NCBI GenBank assembly: GCA_934120645.1
Contig: CAKOUO010000011.1
Location: 1-43,108, forward strand
Direction of reading: 5' to 3'
DNA: 43,108 bases
Source of the DNA: an uncultured Clostridia bacterium
GTDB taxonomy: Bacteria; Bacillota; Clostridia; TANB77; CAG-508
The position numbers and the translations under genes were made by a program. Every line of letters starts with the position of its first letter. Positions within the stretch are counted from its first letter, which is position 1. This document shows, piece after piece, positions 1 to 8,162 of the stretch. A model generated the notes under the pieces. The model did not search any database and was not told the origin of the DNA. It was given only the letters and a program-made list of their open reading frames with translations.

Positions 1-86
1 CTTGAAACAACCAAAAGTAATGAACTGTTAATAAGCATTAACATTATCACAAATATTGCTATACTTCTTTTTAAAATTTCTTTCAT
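1..86 (-). CDS. N-terminus of an exported protein (partial, runs off left edge)
   Basis: The minus strand has an AGGAGGAAT ribosome binding site at about 89-97, followed by ATG at 86 and an open frame to the window edge. The 28 visible residues begin MKEILKRSIAIFVIMLML and continue with a hydrophobic run ending LLLVVS. This is the basic n-region plus hydrophobic core of a signal peptide or N-terminal membrane anchor. The mature part is outside the window, so function is unknown. It is divergent from the gene at 364. It is too short for a routine ORF call but is well supported by its start signals. Confidence 0.7.
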   Translation of the reverse strand, partial: MKEILKRSIAIFVIMLMLINSSLLLVVS

Positions 87-363
87 TGAATATTCCTCCT
101 ATATACATATAATATTTTATATAAAACTTTTGTAGTATTAATTTATAATTTTTTTACATAATACATCTATAATATATTATACCTCGAAAAAAGCTTTTTT
201 TCAAGATTTTTTATTACTTTTTGTTACATTTTTTGTAATTTGTTGATATTTTTGTCTATATCTTATGTAAATCTTTGATTCTGTAACAATTATTAAAAAA
301 TTTAATATAATATTTATTATAATACATATATTTATAATATATTATATATAGGAGGGGATTATA
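87..363. promoter_or_regulatory. Divergent intergenic region, no gene seen
   Basis: This 277-bp AT-rich spacer separates two divergent genes. It contains a short palindrome (GAAAAAAGC/TTTTTTTC, about 185-201) with a GC core. Near 306-311 and 318-323 there are TATAAT-like hexamers that could drive the plus-strand gene, but no convincing -35 box at 17-18 bp was found. The ribosome binding site GGAGGGG at 351-357 belongs to the next gene. Confidence 0.4.
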
Positions 364-780
364 TTGGATAATATGAATTTTGATGAAAAAGCAATGGAAA
401 ATATTAAAAATATGATTGATAATGGTAACATTTCAGATGCTATATCTCAGATATCTCCAGAAATGATACAAAACTTTTCTAAAATGTTCTCAAGCTCTAA
501 TGCCAACACTGAGCAAAAAAATAATAACGAAGAAAATACTTCTGAACAAACATCAAGCATAAATAACAGTAATATTGATATAAACACAATTATGAAGATG
601 TCTTCAGCCATAAATAAAATGGGTAATTCAAAAAATGACCCTAGAGTAAACTTACTAAATTCTTTAAAACCTTATCTAAGAGATGGTAAAAAAAATAAAT
701 TAGACAATTATATGAATTTACTAAATGTTAGTAAAATTGCGGAAATAATGAAAAATAATAATAATAAACAAGGAGAATAA
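364..780 (+). CDS. Uncharacterised 138-residue protein, Asn-rich middle, conserved C-terminal motif
   Basis: The start is TTG at 364, placed 6 nt after GGAGGGG; an ATG at 373 is a weaker alternative. The protein has an acidic N-terminal part (about residues 1-45), an Asn/Ser/Thr-rich linker (46-75), and a C-terminal block containing DPRVNLLNSLKPYLRDGKK. From memory this block resembles a motif in small Clostridia proteins of unknown function. There is no signal peptide or membrane segment. It is followed after 2 nt by the gene at 783, so the two are almost certainly co-transcribed and may act together. A role in sporulation is possible given the organism, but the sequence does not show it. 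Confidence 0.7.
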   Translation: MDNMNFDEKAMENIKNMIDNGNISDAISQISPEMIQNFSKMFSSSNANTEQKNNNEENTSEQTSSINNSNIDINTIMKMSSAINKMGNSKNDPRVNLLNSLKPYLRDGKKNKLDNYMNLLNVSKIAEIMKNNNNKQGE

Positions 781-782
781 TA

Positions 783-1085
783 ATGTTTAACTTTCCATAT
801 TCTGGTTTTCCTTATAATTATGAATATTATAACAATTACTATAATTATTATAATAGAAAAATAAAAGATGAAAATAAAAATGCTAGTATTATAGATTCTC
901 AAAAATCTAATAATACTAGACATAATTCTTCATCTTTCAACTCCGAACAAGCTTTATTTGAAATATTCGGAATAAAGTTATACTTAGATGATATTATCAT
1001 TTTATGTTTGCTTTTCTTTCTATATCAAGAAGAAGTAAAAGACGAAATGTTATATATTATTTTATTTTTATTATTATTTTCGTAA
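783..1085 (+). CDS. Small Tyr/Asn-rich protein with hydrophobic C-terminus
   Basis: A good ribosome binding site (AAGGAGAA) ends the upstream gene, and ATG follows at 783. The first 25 residues are very rich in Tyr and Asn (YNYEYYNNYYNYYNRK), a composition seen in some coat-like or surface proteins. A polar Ser/Asn linker follows. The last about 35 residues hold two hydrophobic stretches separated by an acidic KDEM loop, beginning LYLDDIIILCLLFFLYQEE. The C-terminal half looks membrane-associated. It is paired with the gene at 364. Its stop lies 1 nt from the convergent minC stop, with no terminator hairpin between. Function unknown. Confidence 0.65.
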   Translation: MFNFPYSGFPYNYEYYNNYYNYYNRKIKDENKNASIIDSQKSNNTRHNSSSFNSEQALFEIFGIKLYLDDIIILCLLFFLYQEEVKDEMLYIILFLLLFS

Positions 1086-1086
1086 T

Positions 1087-1698
1087 TTACTCTATTATTA
1101 TTTTTTCATCAACAACACTAACATATGCTAATTTATGAACAGGCTCTTCATCTCTATTAATTTCTTTTACTATATTTGATATTCTTAATTGCACAGTATC
1201 TAATTTTCCTGCAGCAATTATTGCAGTTTTATTACCCTTTGCACCGGCATGTGCTAAACCTCTTAAAGTACCTAAAATAACTATATTATCTGATGCAATT
1301 ACTTCTGCTCCCGAATTTACATCTCCTATTATAACAACGCTTCCTTCTGTTTCAAGTCTTTGTCCTGATCTTAATGAACCTCTATGAAATTTTGTTTCAG
1401 ATATATCTACTTCTCGTTTAAAGGTTCTAGTAATACTAGAAAGTCCTAAAGATTTAGGCATATCAAAATCTATATCTACATCAATTTTTTCTTTTATTAT
1501 ATCTTGTATTTCATCTATTTCTTTATTCTTTAAAACTTTTCCAACTACTCGTATAGGAGTTTTTTCATCTTGGTATAATTTCTTTAGTTCAGTTAATTTT
1601 TTTCTTAATGAAGAAACTATATCTTTTTGTTCTGCATTTTCAGCAATTTTAATTATAATCTCATTCTTCTTTAAATTTATACTTACACAATTACTCAT
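1087..1698 (-). CDS. minC: Septum site-determining protein MinC
   Basis: The 203-residue product matches MinC in length. The N-terminal domain (about 1-100) is variable. The C-terminal right-handed beta-helix domain (about 100-200) is recognisable from HRGSLRSGQRLETEGSVVI, then GDVNSGAEVIASDNIVILG, then LRGLAHAGAKG. MinC inhibits FtsZ polymerisation and, with MinD, keeps septa away from the poles. It is the last gene of the mre/PBP2 operon, 24 nt after the PBP2 stop, with TTAGGA upstream of ATG. No minD or minE lies next to it in this window, so MinD must be encoded elsewhere (in some Firmicutes minD follows minC directly). Confidence 0.92.
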   Translation of the reverse strand: MSNCVSINLKKNEIIIKIAENAEQKDIVSSLRKKLTELKKLYQDEKTPIRVVGKVLKNKEIDEIQDIIKEKIDVDIDFDMPKSLGLSSITRTFKREVDISETKFHRGSLRSGQRLETEGSVVIIGDVNSGAEVIASDNIVILGTLRGLAHAGAKGNKTAIIAAGKLDTVQLRISNIVKEINRDEEPVHKLAYVSVVDEKIIIE

Positions 1699-1722
1699 TT
1701 TTACATCCTAACCTTTCCTAAA

Positions 1723-3840
1723 TTATCTCAAACCTTCAGTATATGCTGTTGCAGTCATATCTTCAGTAACATTTTGAGTATTCATACCAAAATATTCTGC
1801 CATAATATCTCTTACCGCTTCTGCTGTATAATTACCATGTCCACCATTTTCAACCATAACAACTACTGCTATTTCTGGGTCATCATATGGTGCAAATCCT
1901 GCAAACCATGCATTTACTAAATCATTGCCATTTGCATCTTTTCCTGCCTCTGCAGATCCTGTTTTTCCACCTACTTCTATGTTAAAGTTTTTAAATCTAA
2001 CATAAGCTGTTCCTGATTCATCAGTTGTAACAGATTTCATACCTTCTTTGACAGCATTTACATATGTACTATTTAAGGTAATATCTTCTGTTTGTTCATC
2101 TTCATTTATTCCTAATTTATTATTAACAAATTTCTTTATTTCTTCTTTTGGTACTTCTGTTCCATCTGCATTTTGAATAGATTTTACTATATTAACATCT
2201 ATTTTATTTCCTCCATTTGCAATCATACTTATATATTTTGCCATTTGTAAAGGAGTAAATCTATTATAACCTTGTCCTATTGCAGCATTTAAAGTATCTC
2301 CTGGATTCCAGTTTTGATTAATTGATGATACATATTCTCTACTTGCTAAAGTTCCAGATGTCTCTTCTGGTAATTCTATTCCTGTTTTTGTTCCTAATCC
2401 AAAATATTTAGCATATTTATCTAAATTATCAATTCCCATCCTATCAGCAGTTTCATAAAAGAAATAGTTACAAGATTTTTCAATTGCACCTATTACATTT
2501 AAATATCCATGTCCTCTATGATAATCTGTATAATACCAACAATCCCATGTTGCTCCATATTTTTTATATTGTCCCACATCATTAATCTTATCATTCAATG
2601 TTATGCTTCCTGACTCTAATCCTGCTACTGCTGTAACCATTTTAAAAGTAGAACCTGGTGCATAGGCACTTTGAATACACTTATTTAACAATGGATGTGA
2701 TTTATTTTGTAAATATCCATTCCATTCTTCTGAACTTATTCCATTTGCAAATGATTGTGGATTATAATTAGGATAACTTGCCATTGCTAAAACTTCTCCT
2801 GTTTTAACATTCATAACAACACAAGCTCCTCCTGTTGCATTATATACTTTTCCAAATCCACCATTCTTTATTTTTTCTATATTTGCAGATAAAGCATCCT
2901 CAGTTACTTTTTGAAGTTTTGAATCTATTGTAAGAACAACATTTGAACCAGCAACTGCTTCATTTTCAACAACTTCTGCAGTTGTTGTTCCATCTACAGC
3001 CATATCTATTTGCTTTGTTCCATCTTTTCCTTTTAAATATTCTTCAAAAACAGATTCTATTCCTGTTTTTCCAATAATATCATTTTGTGTATATGTATCT
3101 TTCCTACTTTCATATTCTGTATCCTTTATTTTTGAGGCATATCCTAGAATATGAGAAGCTAATGTTCCTTGAGTATATTCTCTTACAGGTTGAACACTAA
3201 TATTTATACCAGGAAATTCATCTGAATTTTCACTAAATTCTGCAACCGCTTCTCTTGGTATATCTTTTGCTATAGTAAGAGATTTTATACTACTATAACC
3301 ATCCTTTTCTATTGCATATCTTATAGCAATTATTTTTCTTATATCCTCTATATTATCATTTTCTATTTTATATTTTTCTTTATATTTATAAAAAGTTTCT
3401 TCTGCAGTTAAATTCTCATTTATATTATTATTCTTCTTCCAATTTTTCAAACTATCCTCAGAAATTTTAAATTCAAATGGATTTATATTAATAGGAAAAG
3501 AATCTGTATAGCTAACACTATATTTTTGTAATACATTTACAATTTTTAATATTGTACTATTCAAATCTTTTGTTGTTATTTTACTTTTATATAATTCTAG
3601 ATTAAATTTTTGACTAGAAGATACTAAAACATTTCCAGATTTATCTAATATTTCTCCTCTTGACGCTTTTAGTGTACTTTCTCTTGTTAATCTTGTATTA
3701 GACTCTTCCCTATATTCCGCTCCATGTATAATTTGAAGGTTAAACAATTGTATTATCAAAATAATTCCAATAATATATGTAACTATTGTCATTAAATTAT
3801 ATCTAAAATTAATGCTTCTTTTATTAATTCCTTTAGCCAA
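1723..3840 (-). CDS. mrdA: Penicillin-binding protein 2, elongation-specific transpeptidase
   Basis: The 705-residue class B PBP has an N-terminal membrane anchor (about 12-35), a PBP dimerisation region (about 50-290) and a transpeptidase domain (about 320-690). The three active-site motifs are visible: STFK in APGSTFKMV (about 396), SCN in EKSCNYFFYE (about 457) and KTG in GGKTGSAE (about 627). It cross-links lateral-wall peptidoglycan with the MreBCD-RodA machine. Its position directly after mreD is typical of mre operons. The start is TTG at 3840, a few bases after AAGGAAGGTG; there is no better ATG. Confidence 0.95.
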   Translation of the reverse strand: MAKGINKRSINFRYNLMTIVTYIIGIILIIQLFNLQIIHGAEYREESNTRLTRESTLKASRGEILDKSGNVLVSSSQKFNLELYKSKITTKDLNSTILKIVNVLQKYSVSYTDSFPININPFEFKISEDSLKNWKKNNNINENLTAEETFYKYKEKYKIENDNIEDIRKIIAIRYAIEKDGYSSIKSLTIAKDIPREAVAEFSENSDEFPGINISVQPVREYTQGTLASHILGYASKIKDTEYESRKDTYTQNDIIGKTGIESVFEEYLKGKDGTKQIDMAVDGTTTAEVVENEAVAGSNVVLTIDSKLQKVTEDALSANIEKIKNGGFGKVYNATGGACVVMNVKTGEVLAMASYPNYNPQSFANGISSEEWNGYLQNKSHPLLNKCIQSAYAPGSTFKMVTAVAGLESGSITLNDKINDVGQYKKYGATWDCWYYTDYHRGHGYLNVIGAIEKSCNYFFYETADRMGIDNLDKYAKYFGLGTKTGIELPEETSGTLASREYVSSINQNWNPGDTLNAAIGQGYNRFTPLQMAKYISMIANGGNKIDVNIVKSIQNADGTEVPKEEIKKFVNNKLGINEDEQTEDITLNSTYVNAVKEGMKSVTTDESGTAYVRFKNFNIEVGGKTGSAEAGKDANGNDLVNAWFAGFAPYDDPEIAVVVMVENGGHGNYTAEAVRDIMAEYFGMNTQNVTEDMTATAYTEGLR

Positions 3841-3854
3841 TTTTTCACCTTCCT

Positions 3855-4388
3855 TTAAAAATATCTAGTTAAAATTCTATTTCCTTTGTATTCGTTTTCT
3901 ATAATATATCCAAATTTTTGAATTAATGGATATATTATAATTGTTATTAAAATATTATATAAAACTTCTGCAATAAGAATTTTAATAAAATACAATATTT
4001 CTATATTTGTTGAATATAAAATATAATTCATAAAATATACTATTATTTCAAAAAGAACTGTTGAGCCAAATACCATAAACATAGTTGTCATTCTACTATC
4101 TTTTGAAAAGTTTTTATCAAATATTGTAGCTAAAAATCCTATTAATGTTAATCCTATTATATTTGCTCCTACCTTTTCGTGAAACAAACAATCTAATATA
4201 ATTCCAATAACAGCACCATAAACTGTTCCCATTGTTCTACTTCCAAATAATCCTATAAATAATATATATATAACAAAAAGATTTGGTTTAACTCCTGCAA
4301 TAGTAAACCAACTGAAAAAATTAGATTGCAAAAAATATATTACAAAAGCTATTAAAATCAAGACCATATTTATTAATAATTTTTTCAA
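3855..4388 (-). CDS. mreD: Rod shape-determining protein MreD
   Basis: This 177-residue, very hydrophobic protein has about five or six membrane segments. It sits between mreC and PBP2, which with its size is diagnostic for MreD. MreD is the integral-membrane partner of MreC in the elongasome. The start is TTG at 4388, after GAGGTG with a 6-nt spacer. The stop is 14 nt before the PBP2 start, so translation is probably coupled. MreD sequences diverge strongly, so the call rests mainly on context and topology. Confidence 0.9.
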   Translation of the reverse strand: MKKLLINMVLILIAFVIYFLQSNFFSWFTIAGVKPNLFVIYILFIGLFGSRTMGTVYGAVIGIILDCLFHEKVGANIIGLTLIGFLATIFDKNFSKDSRMTTMFMVFGSTVLFEIIVYFMNYILYSTNIEILYFIKILIAEVLYNILITIIIYPLIQKFGYIIENEYKGNRILTRYF

Positions 4389-4402
4389 TTAGTTCACCTC
4401 TT

Positions 4403-5218
4403 TTAATTATTTTTTATTACTAACACAGTATTTAATTTATTAAAATTAACTGCTGTTTCTATCATTGCATATCTATCTGTAATATTTTTTGTTGAAATTA
4501 TGTTTTTTACTGTTCCTATGTGTATTCCTTTTGGATAAATTCCACCTAGCCCTGAAGTTTCAACACTATCTCCTTGTACTATATTAGCATCTGTTGCTAT
4601 ATACATTGCTTTTATTTCTGAATTACTATCTAAAGTACCTTTACATACAATACTATCTTTATTTGTGCTCATAATAGAACTTATAGAGCTTGAAGTATCT
4701 ATTATTGTTCTTACCTTTGCAGTTGAATCTGTAACTGATACAACATGTCCAACTAATCCTTCATCTGCAATAACTGTCATATTTTTTTCTACGCCATCTT
4801 TTTTTCCTATATTTATAATTATTGTTTTTGAATAATTACTAATATCCTTATCTATGACATATCCTGGTATTGTTTTATACTCTCCATATTTTTCTGTTAA
4901 ATTTAAATATTCTTTTAATGTTTCATTTTCTGATTTAATATTTTCTAATTCTCTTAATGATTGTTCTAATTCACTATTTTTATCTTTTAGTTCTTTATTT
5001 TCATTTTTTAGATTATTAATATCTGTAAAAAAAGTTGAATTACCGCTAATTTTGTTTTTTAAATATGTTAAACCATTTTGTACTGGCATAACTAATTTAT
5101 TTGCAAAACTCTCAAAAAAAGAAGTATTTGATTCAGTATTAGAAAATATAACTACTAAAATTAAAAATATTATTGTTATTATAATTCCTAGTAATCCTGT
5201 TTTTTTATTTCTATACAT
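4403..5218 (-). CDS. mreC: Cell shape-determining protein MreC
   Basis: The 271-residue protein has one N-terminal membrane helix (about 8-28), a coiled coil rich in Glu/Lys/Asn/Leu (about 60-105), and the two-barrel periplasmic-type MreC domain. Family-typical stretches are visible, such as NIGKKDGVEKNMTVIADEGL and later STVRTII-like and SGLGGIYPKGIHIGTV segments. MreC links cytoplasmic MreB to extracellular PBPs. It starts with ATG at 5218 after AGGAG with 8-nt spacing and lies between mreB and mreD. Confidence 0.93.
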   Translation of the reverse strand: MYRNKKTGLLGIIITIIFLILVVIFSNTESNTSFFESFANKLVMPVQNGLTYLKNKISGNSTFFTDINNLKNENKELKDKNSELEQSLRELENIKSENETLKEYLNLTEKYGEYKTIPGYVIDKDISNYSKTIIINIGKKDGVEKNMTVIADEGLVGHVVSVTDSTAKVRTIIDTSSSISSIMSTNKDSIVCKGTLDSNSEIKAMYIATDANIVQGDSVETSGLGGIYPKGIHIGTVKNIISTKNITDRYAMIETAVNFNKLNTVLVIKNN

Positions 5219-5243
5219 AACATCTACTCCTTTTTATTAAAAT

Positions 5244-6275
5244 CTATCTTCTTTTTCTAGCATTTAATAATACTGTTTTCAATCTTTCTAAATCTTCCAA
5301 TGTTTTTCCAGTACCTCTTACTACGCAGTCTAATGGTTCATCTGCTATATATACTGGCATTCCTGTTTCTATACTTAACAACTTATCTAAATTTTTTATA
5401 AGAGCTCCTCCTCCTGCAAGAACTATTCCTTTTTCCATAATATCTGATGATAATTCTGGTGGAGTTTTTTCAAGAGTTGATTTTACAACATCTATAATTT
5501 TTGATATTGACTCTTTCATTGCCTCTTCTACTTGTGCAGAGTTTATTTTTTCGTTTCTAGGAAGACCATCTGTTAAATCTCTTCCTCTTACTTCCATTGA
5601 CATTTCTGACATAAGTGGCATAGCACAACCTATTTGTATTTTTATTTGTTCTGCTGTTGTTTCCCCTATAGCTAAATTCATTTCTCTTTTTACATAGTTT
5701 ACAATATCTTCATCAAGTTCATCTCCTGCAACTCTTAAAGAATGACTTATAACAATTCCGCCTAAAGAAATAACAGCAACTTCTGTTGTTCCTCCACCTA
5801 TATCTACTATAATACTTCCACTTGGTTCTGATACATCTAATGAAGCTCCTATTGCAGCAGCCATTGGTTCTTCAATTAAATAAACTTCTTTTGCACCTGC
5901 TTGCATAACAGATTCTTCTACAGCTCTTTCTTCTACTTCTGTAATTCCTGAAGGAACACCAACTACAACTCTTGGTCTTCCTATGCTATATCTTTTTTCT
6001 ACTTTTTCTATAATATTTTTTAGCATTAATTGTGTTGCTGTAAAATCTGCAATAACTCCATCTTTTAATGGTCTAACAGCTTTTATTTGTTCTGGTGTTC
6101 TTCCTAACATCTCCTTAGCTTCATTTCCTGTTGCAACTATATTTCCTGTTTTTCTATCTATAGCAACAACAGAAGGTTCTTTTAATATAATTCCTTTTCC
6201 TTTTAATGTAACTAAAAGATTGGCTGTACCTAAATCAATTCCAATATCTTTTGACCCAAATGTAAATAATTTCAT
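5244..6275 (-). CDS. mreB: Actin-like rod shape protein MreB
   Basis: The 343-residue product is a full-length MreB. It shows the actin-fold phosphate-1 motif DIGIDLGTANLLVTLKGKG near the N-terminus, the phosphate-2 motif IIVDIGGGTTEVAVISLGG (about 155-173), and the adenosine motif GIVLAGGGALIKNLD (about 285-299). MreB forms membrane-associated filaments that guide lateral wall synthesis. It begins the mreBCD-PBP2-minC part of the operon and follows radC by 24 nt. Confidence 0.97.
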   Translation of the reverse strand: MKLFTFGSKDIGIDLGTANLLVTLKGKGIILKEPSVVAIDRKTGNIVATGNEAKEMLGRTPEQIKAVRPLKDGVIADFTATQLMLKNIIEKVEKRYSIGRPRVVVGVPSGITEVEERAVEESVMQAGAKEVYLIEEPMAAAIGASLDVSEPSGSIIVDIGGGTTEVAVISLGGIVISHSLRVAGDELDEDIVNYVKREMNLAIGETTAEQIKIQIGCAMPLMSEMSMEVRGRDLTDGLPRNEKINSAQVEEAMKESISKIIDVVKSTLEKTPPELSSDIMEKGIVLAGGGALIKNLDKLLSIETGMPVYIADEPLDCVVRGTGKTLEDLERLKTVLLNARKRR

Positions 6276-6299
6276 AATTTCAATCCCTTTCTTAATAAT

Positions 6300-7022
6300 C
6301 TAACATCCTTTTTTCATATTTTTAACTAATTTTTCAGTTTCTAAAAAGACACTTTTAAAATCATTATTTCCAATAACTATATGATCTAATAACTCTATAT
6401 CAAATAATTTTGCTGCACTAAATATCTTATCTGTAAAATTTATATCCATTTTACTTGGTGTTGCATCACCTGTTGGATGGTTATGAACCAAAATTATTCT
6501 GGGTGCCTTAATTTTTACTGCCTCATATATAATTTCTTTAATACTTACATTTGCAAAATTAGTCCCTCCTAGAGCAATATCAACTATTTTTAGTATTTCA
6601 TTTTTTGAATTTAATAAAAATAACTTTACAATTTCTCTTTTTTCAAATCTCATTTCTTCTAGTACCATATTAGCTAATTGACTAGTATTCTTAATTTGTA
6701 TTTTTCTATAGTTAGTTGGTTTTGACATTCTAACAGCTAATTCACAAATTGCCTTTATTTGTATTGCCTTAACTCTTCCAACACCTTTTACTTGCATAAG
6801 TTCTTGTAAACTCATACTCTTTAAAAAATTCAGTTCACCCATTTGTGGATCATTATTTAAATTAAGAATTTTCTGTGCAATTTGAACTGAAGTTTCTTCT
6901 TTTGTTCCTGATTTTATTATAATTGCTATCAATTCAGAATTAGATAGCACTTTTTCTCCATATAGTTCTAACTTTTCATATGGTCTTTCTGCTTCTGGTA
7001 ATTCTTTTATTTTAAGTGACAA
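6300..7022 (-). CDS. radC: RadC-family JAMM/MPN+ protein
   Basis: The 240-residue protein has an N-terminal helix-hairpin-helix region (ELMQVKGVGRVKAIQIKAI, about 72-90) and a C-terminal JAMM metal-binding motif HNHPTGDATPSKMD (about 180-193). RadC proteins were once linked to DNA repair, but their molecular role is unresolved. A radC gene just upstream of mreB is a recurring arrangement in Bacillus and Clostridia. The start is TTG at 7022, preceded by GGAAG. The stop is 24 nt before mreB, so the gene belongs to this operon. Confidence 0.93.
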   Translation of the reverse strand: MSLKIKELPEAERPYEKLELYGEKVLSNSELIAIIIKSGTKEETSVQIAQKILNLNNDPQMGELNFLKSMSLQELMQVKGVGRVKAIQIKAICELAVRMSKPTNYRKIQIKNTSQLANMVLEEMRFEKREIVKLFLLNSKNEILKIVDIALGGTNFANVSIKEIIYEAVKIKAPRIILVHNHPTGDATPSKMDINFTDKIFSAAKLFDIELLDHIVIGNNDFKSVFLETEKLVKNMKKGC

Positions 7023-7057
7023 ATTAAATCTTCCTTTCTATTTAACTTGTCCCACTT

Positions 7058-7315
7058 TTAAACTTTCTTATATATAAATACTGCTAATACCATTCCAATA
7101 ATACTTGCAACATTTATTTTTAGCATTAATCCAAATGTTAATTTTAACACATTTAAATCTAATACTAATGGATTTGATAGACCAAATTCTTCCTCAAAAG
7201 ATAACCACCATAACCATGGTATATTTGATGCTAACTTTCCAAGTAATCCCCCTACTACTAATCCTGCTAGTAAAAATACTAATAATATCCATATATTTTT
7301 TTCTCTTGTAGCCAT
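7058..7315 (-). CDS. Small two-TM membrane protein, DUF4321-like
   Basis: The 85-residue protein has two hydrophobic helices (about 8-32 and 62-83), with a central segment rich in Trp, Leu, Gly and Pro (NIPWLWWLSFEEEFGLSNPL). Size, topology and position upstream of radC/mreB fit the DUF4321 family of Clostridia. Function is unknown; the context suggests the envelope. It starts with ATG after GGAGGG and is the first gene after the promoter at 7374-7402. Confidence 0.75.
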   Translation of the reverse strand: MATREKNIWILLVFLLAGLVVGGLLGKLASNIPWLWWLSFEEEFGLSNPLVLDLNVLKLTFGLMLKINVASIIGMVLAVFIYKKV

Positions 7316-7373
7316 TTATTACCCTCCATTTTTCCTTCTATCCTTACGGATATGTAAATTTTGTAACACAGAT

Positions 7374-7402
7374 ATTATATATTGATTTGTCATTTTTTTC
7401 AA
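7374..7402 (-). promoter_or_regulatory. Sigma-A-type promoter of the radC-mreBCD-PBP2-minC operon
   Basis: On the minus strand, TTGAAA (7402-7397) and TATAAT (7379-7374) are separated by exactly 17 bp. The site lies about 60 bp upstream of the first gene start at 7315, and there is no comparable promoter between the operon genes. Confidence 0.65.
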
Positions 7403-7504
7403 GTAATTTTAATAAATTTATCATTATTAATTACCAAAAATTGTAGCTTTAAATATAATAGTAATAGTAGTATAATATAATTAATAGTTACTGGAGGTAT
7501 TTTA

Positions 7505-8113
7505 ATGAAAATAGAAAAATTAACAGAAAACAAAATTAGAGCAATAATTAAACAAGAAGATATAAAAAATAAAAATGTAAATTTAGAAGAGCTTGTTCAA
7601 ACATCTGTTGATTCACAAGATTTATTACTAGATATTTTAGAAAAAGCAAAACAAGAATTGGATTTTAATATAGATGGATGTAAGCTACTAATAGAAACCT
7701 TTTCATCTTCTGATGATATTTTTATATTTACAATAACTAGGTATAATGTATCTAATAATAAGAAAAAATACCTATCTGTAAAAAGGAAAAATTCACCCAC
7801 TGACAATTATGTAAATTTTTTTAAATTTAGTAATTTTGATGATTTTTGTAATTTTTGTAATTCTGTAGGAAACTTACAAACAAAAAGACTTTATAAATCT
7901 GCTATATTATATTTATATAATAATAAAATTTATTTATTAATTAGTAAATTAAATGCATCACATAAAAATTACAAATTATTTTACTCTTATATCTTAGAAT
8001 TTTCTAGACAAATCTTTTATTCAAAAAATTTTGAAGCCAAATTAAAAGAACATGGTAAAATTATTATAAAAAACAATGCACTAAATATTGGCATAAAATA
8101 TTTTTCTACATAA
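7505..8113 (+). CDS. mecA: MecA-family adaptor protein
   Basis: The 202-residue protein begins MKIEKLTENKIRAIIKQEDI, the typical opening of MecA/YpbH adaptors. It continues with an acidic first domain containing SQDLLLDILEKA and a C-terminal alpha/beta domain (about 105-195) with SNFDDFCNFCNSVG. In Bacillus, MecA delivers substrates such as ComK to the ClpCP protease. The Clostridia homologues are divergent and their targets are uncertain. It stands alone on the plus strand with ATG after GGAGGT and ends in a strong hairpin terminator. Confidence 0.8.
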   Translation: MKIEKLTENKIRAIIKQEDIKNKNVNLEELVQTSVDSQDLLLDILEKAKQELDFNIDGCKLLIETFSSSDDIFIFTITRYNVSNNKKKYLSVKRKNSPTDNYVNFFKFSNFDDFCNFCNSVGNLQTKRLYKSAILYLYNNKIYLLISKLNASHKNYKLFYSYILEFSRQIFYSKNFEAKLKEHGKIIIKNNALNIGIKYFST

Positions 8114-8126
8114 AATACATAAAAAT

Positions 8127-8160
8127 AATCCACATTTTTTAAAAAAATGTGGATTGTTTT
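8127..8160. terminator. Bidirectional terminator between mecA and the M23 peptidase
   Basis: The arms AATCCACATTTTTT (8127-8140) and AAAAAATGTGGATT (8142-8155) form a 14-bp stem. T-runs follow in both directions, so it can end both convergent genes. Confidence 0.85.
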
Positions 8161-8162
8161 TT

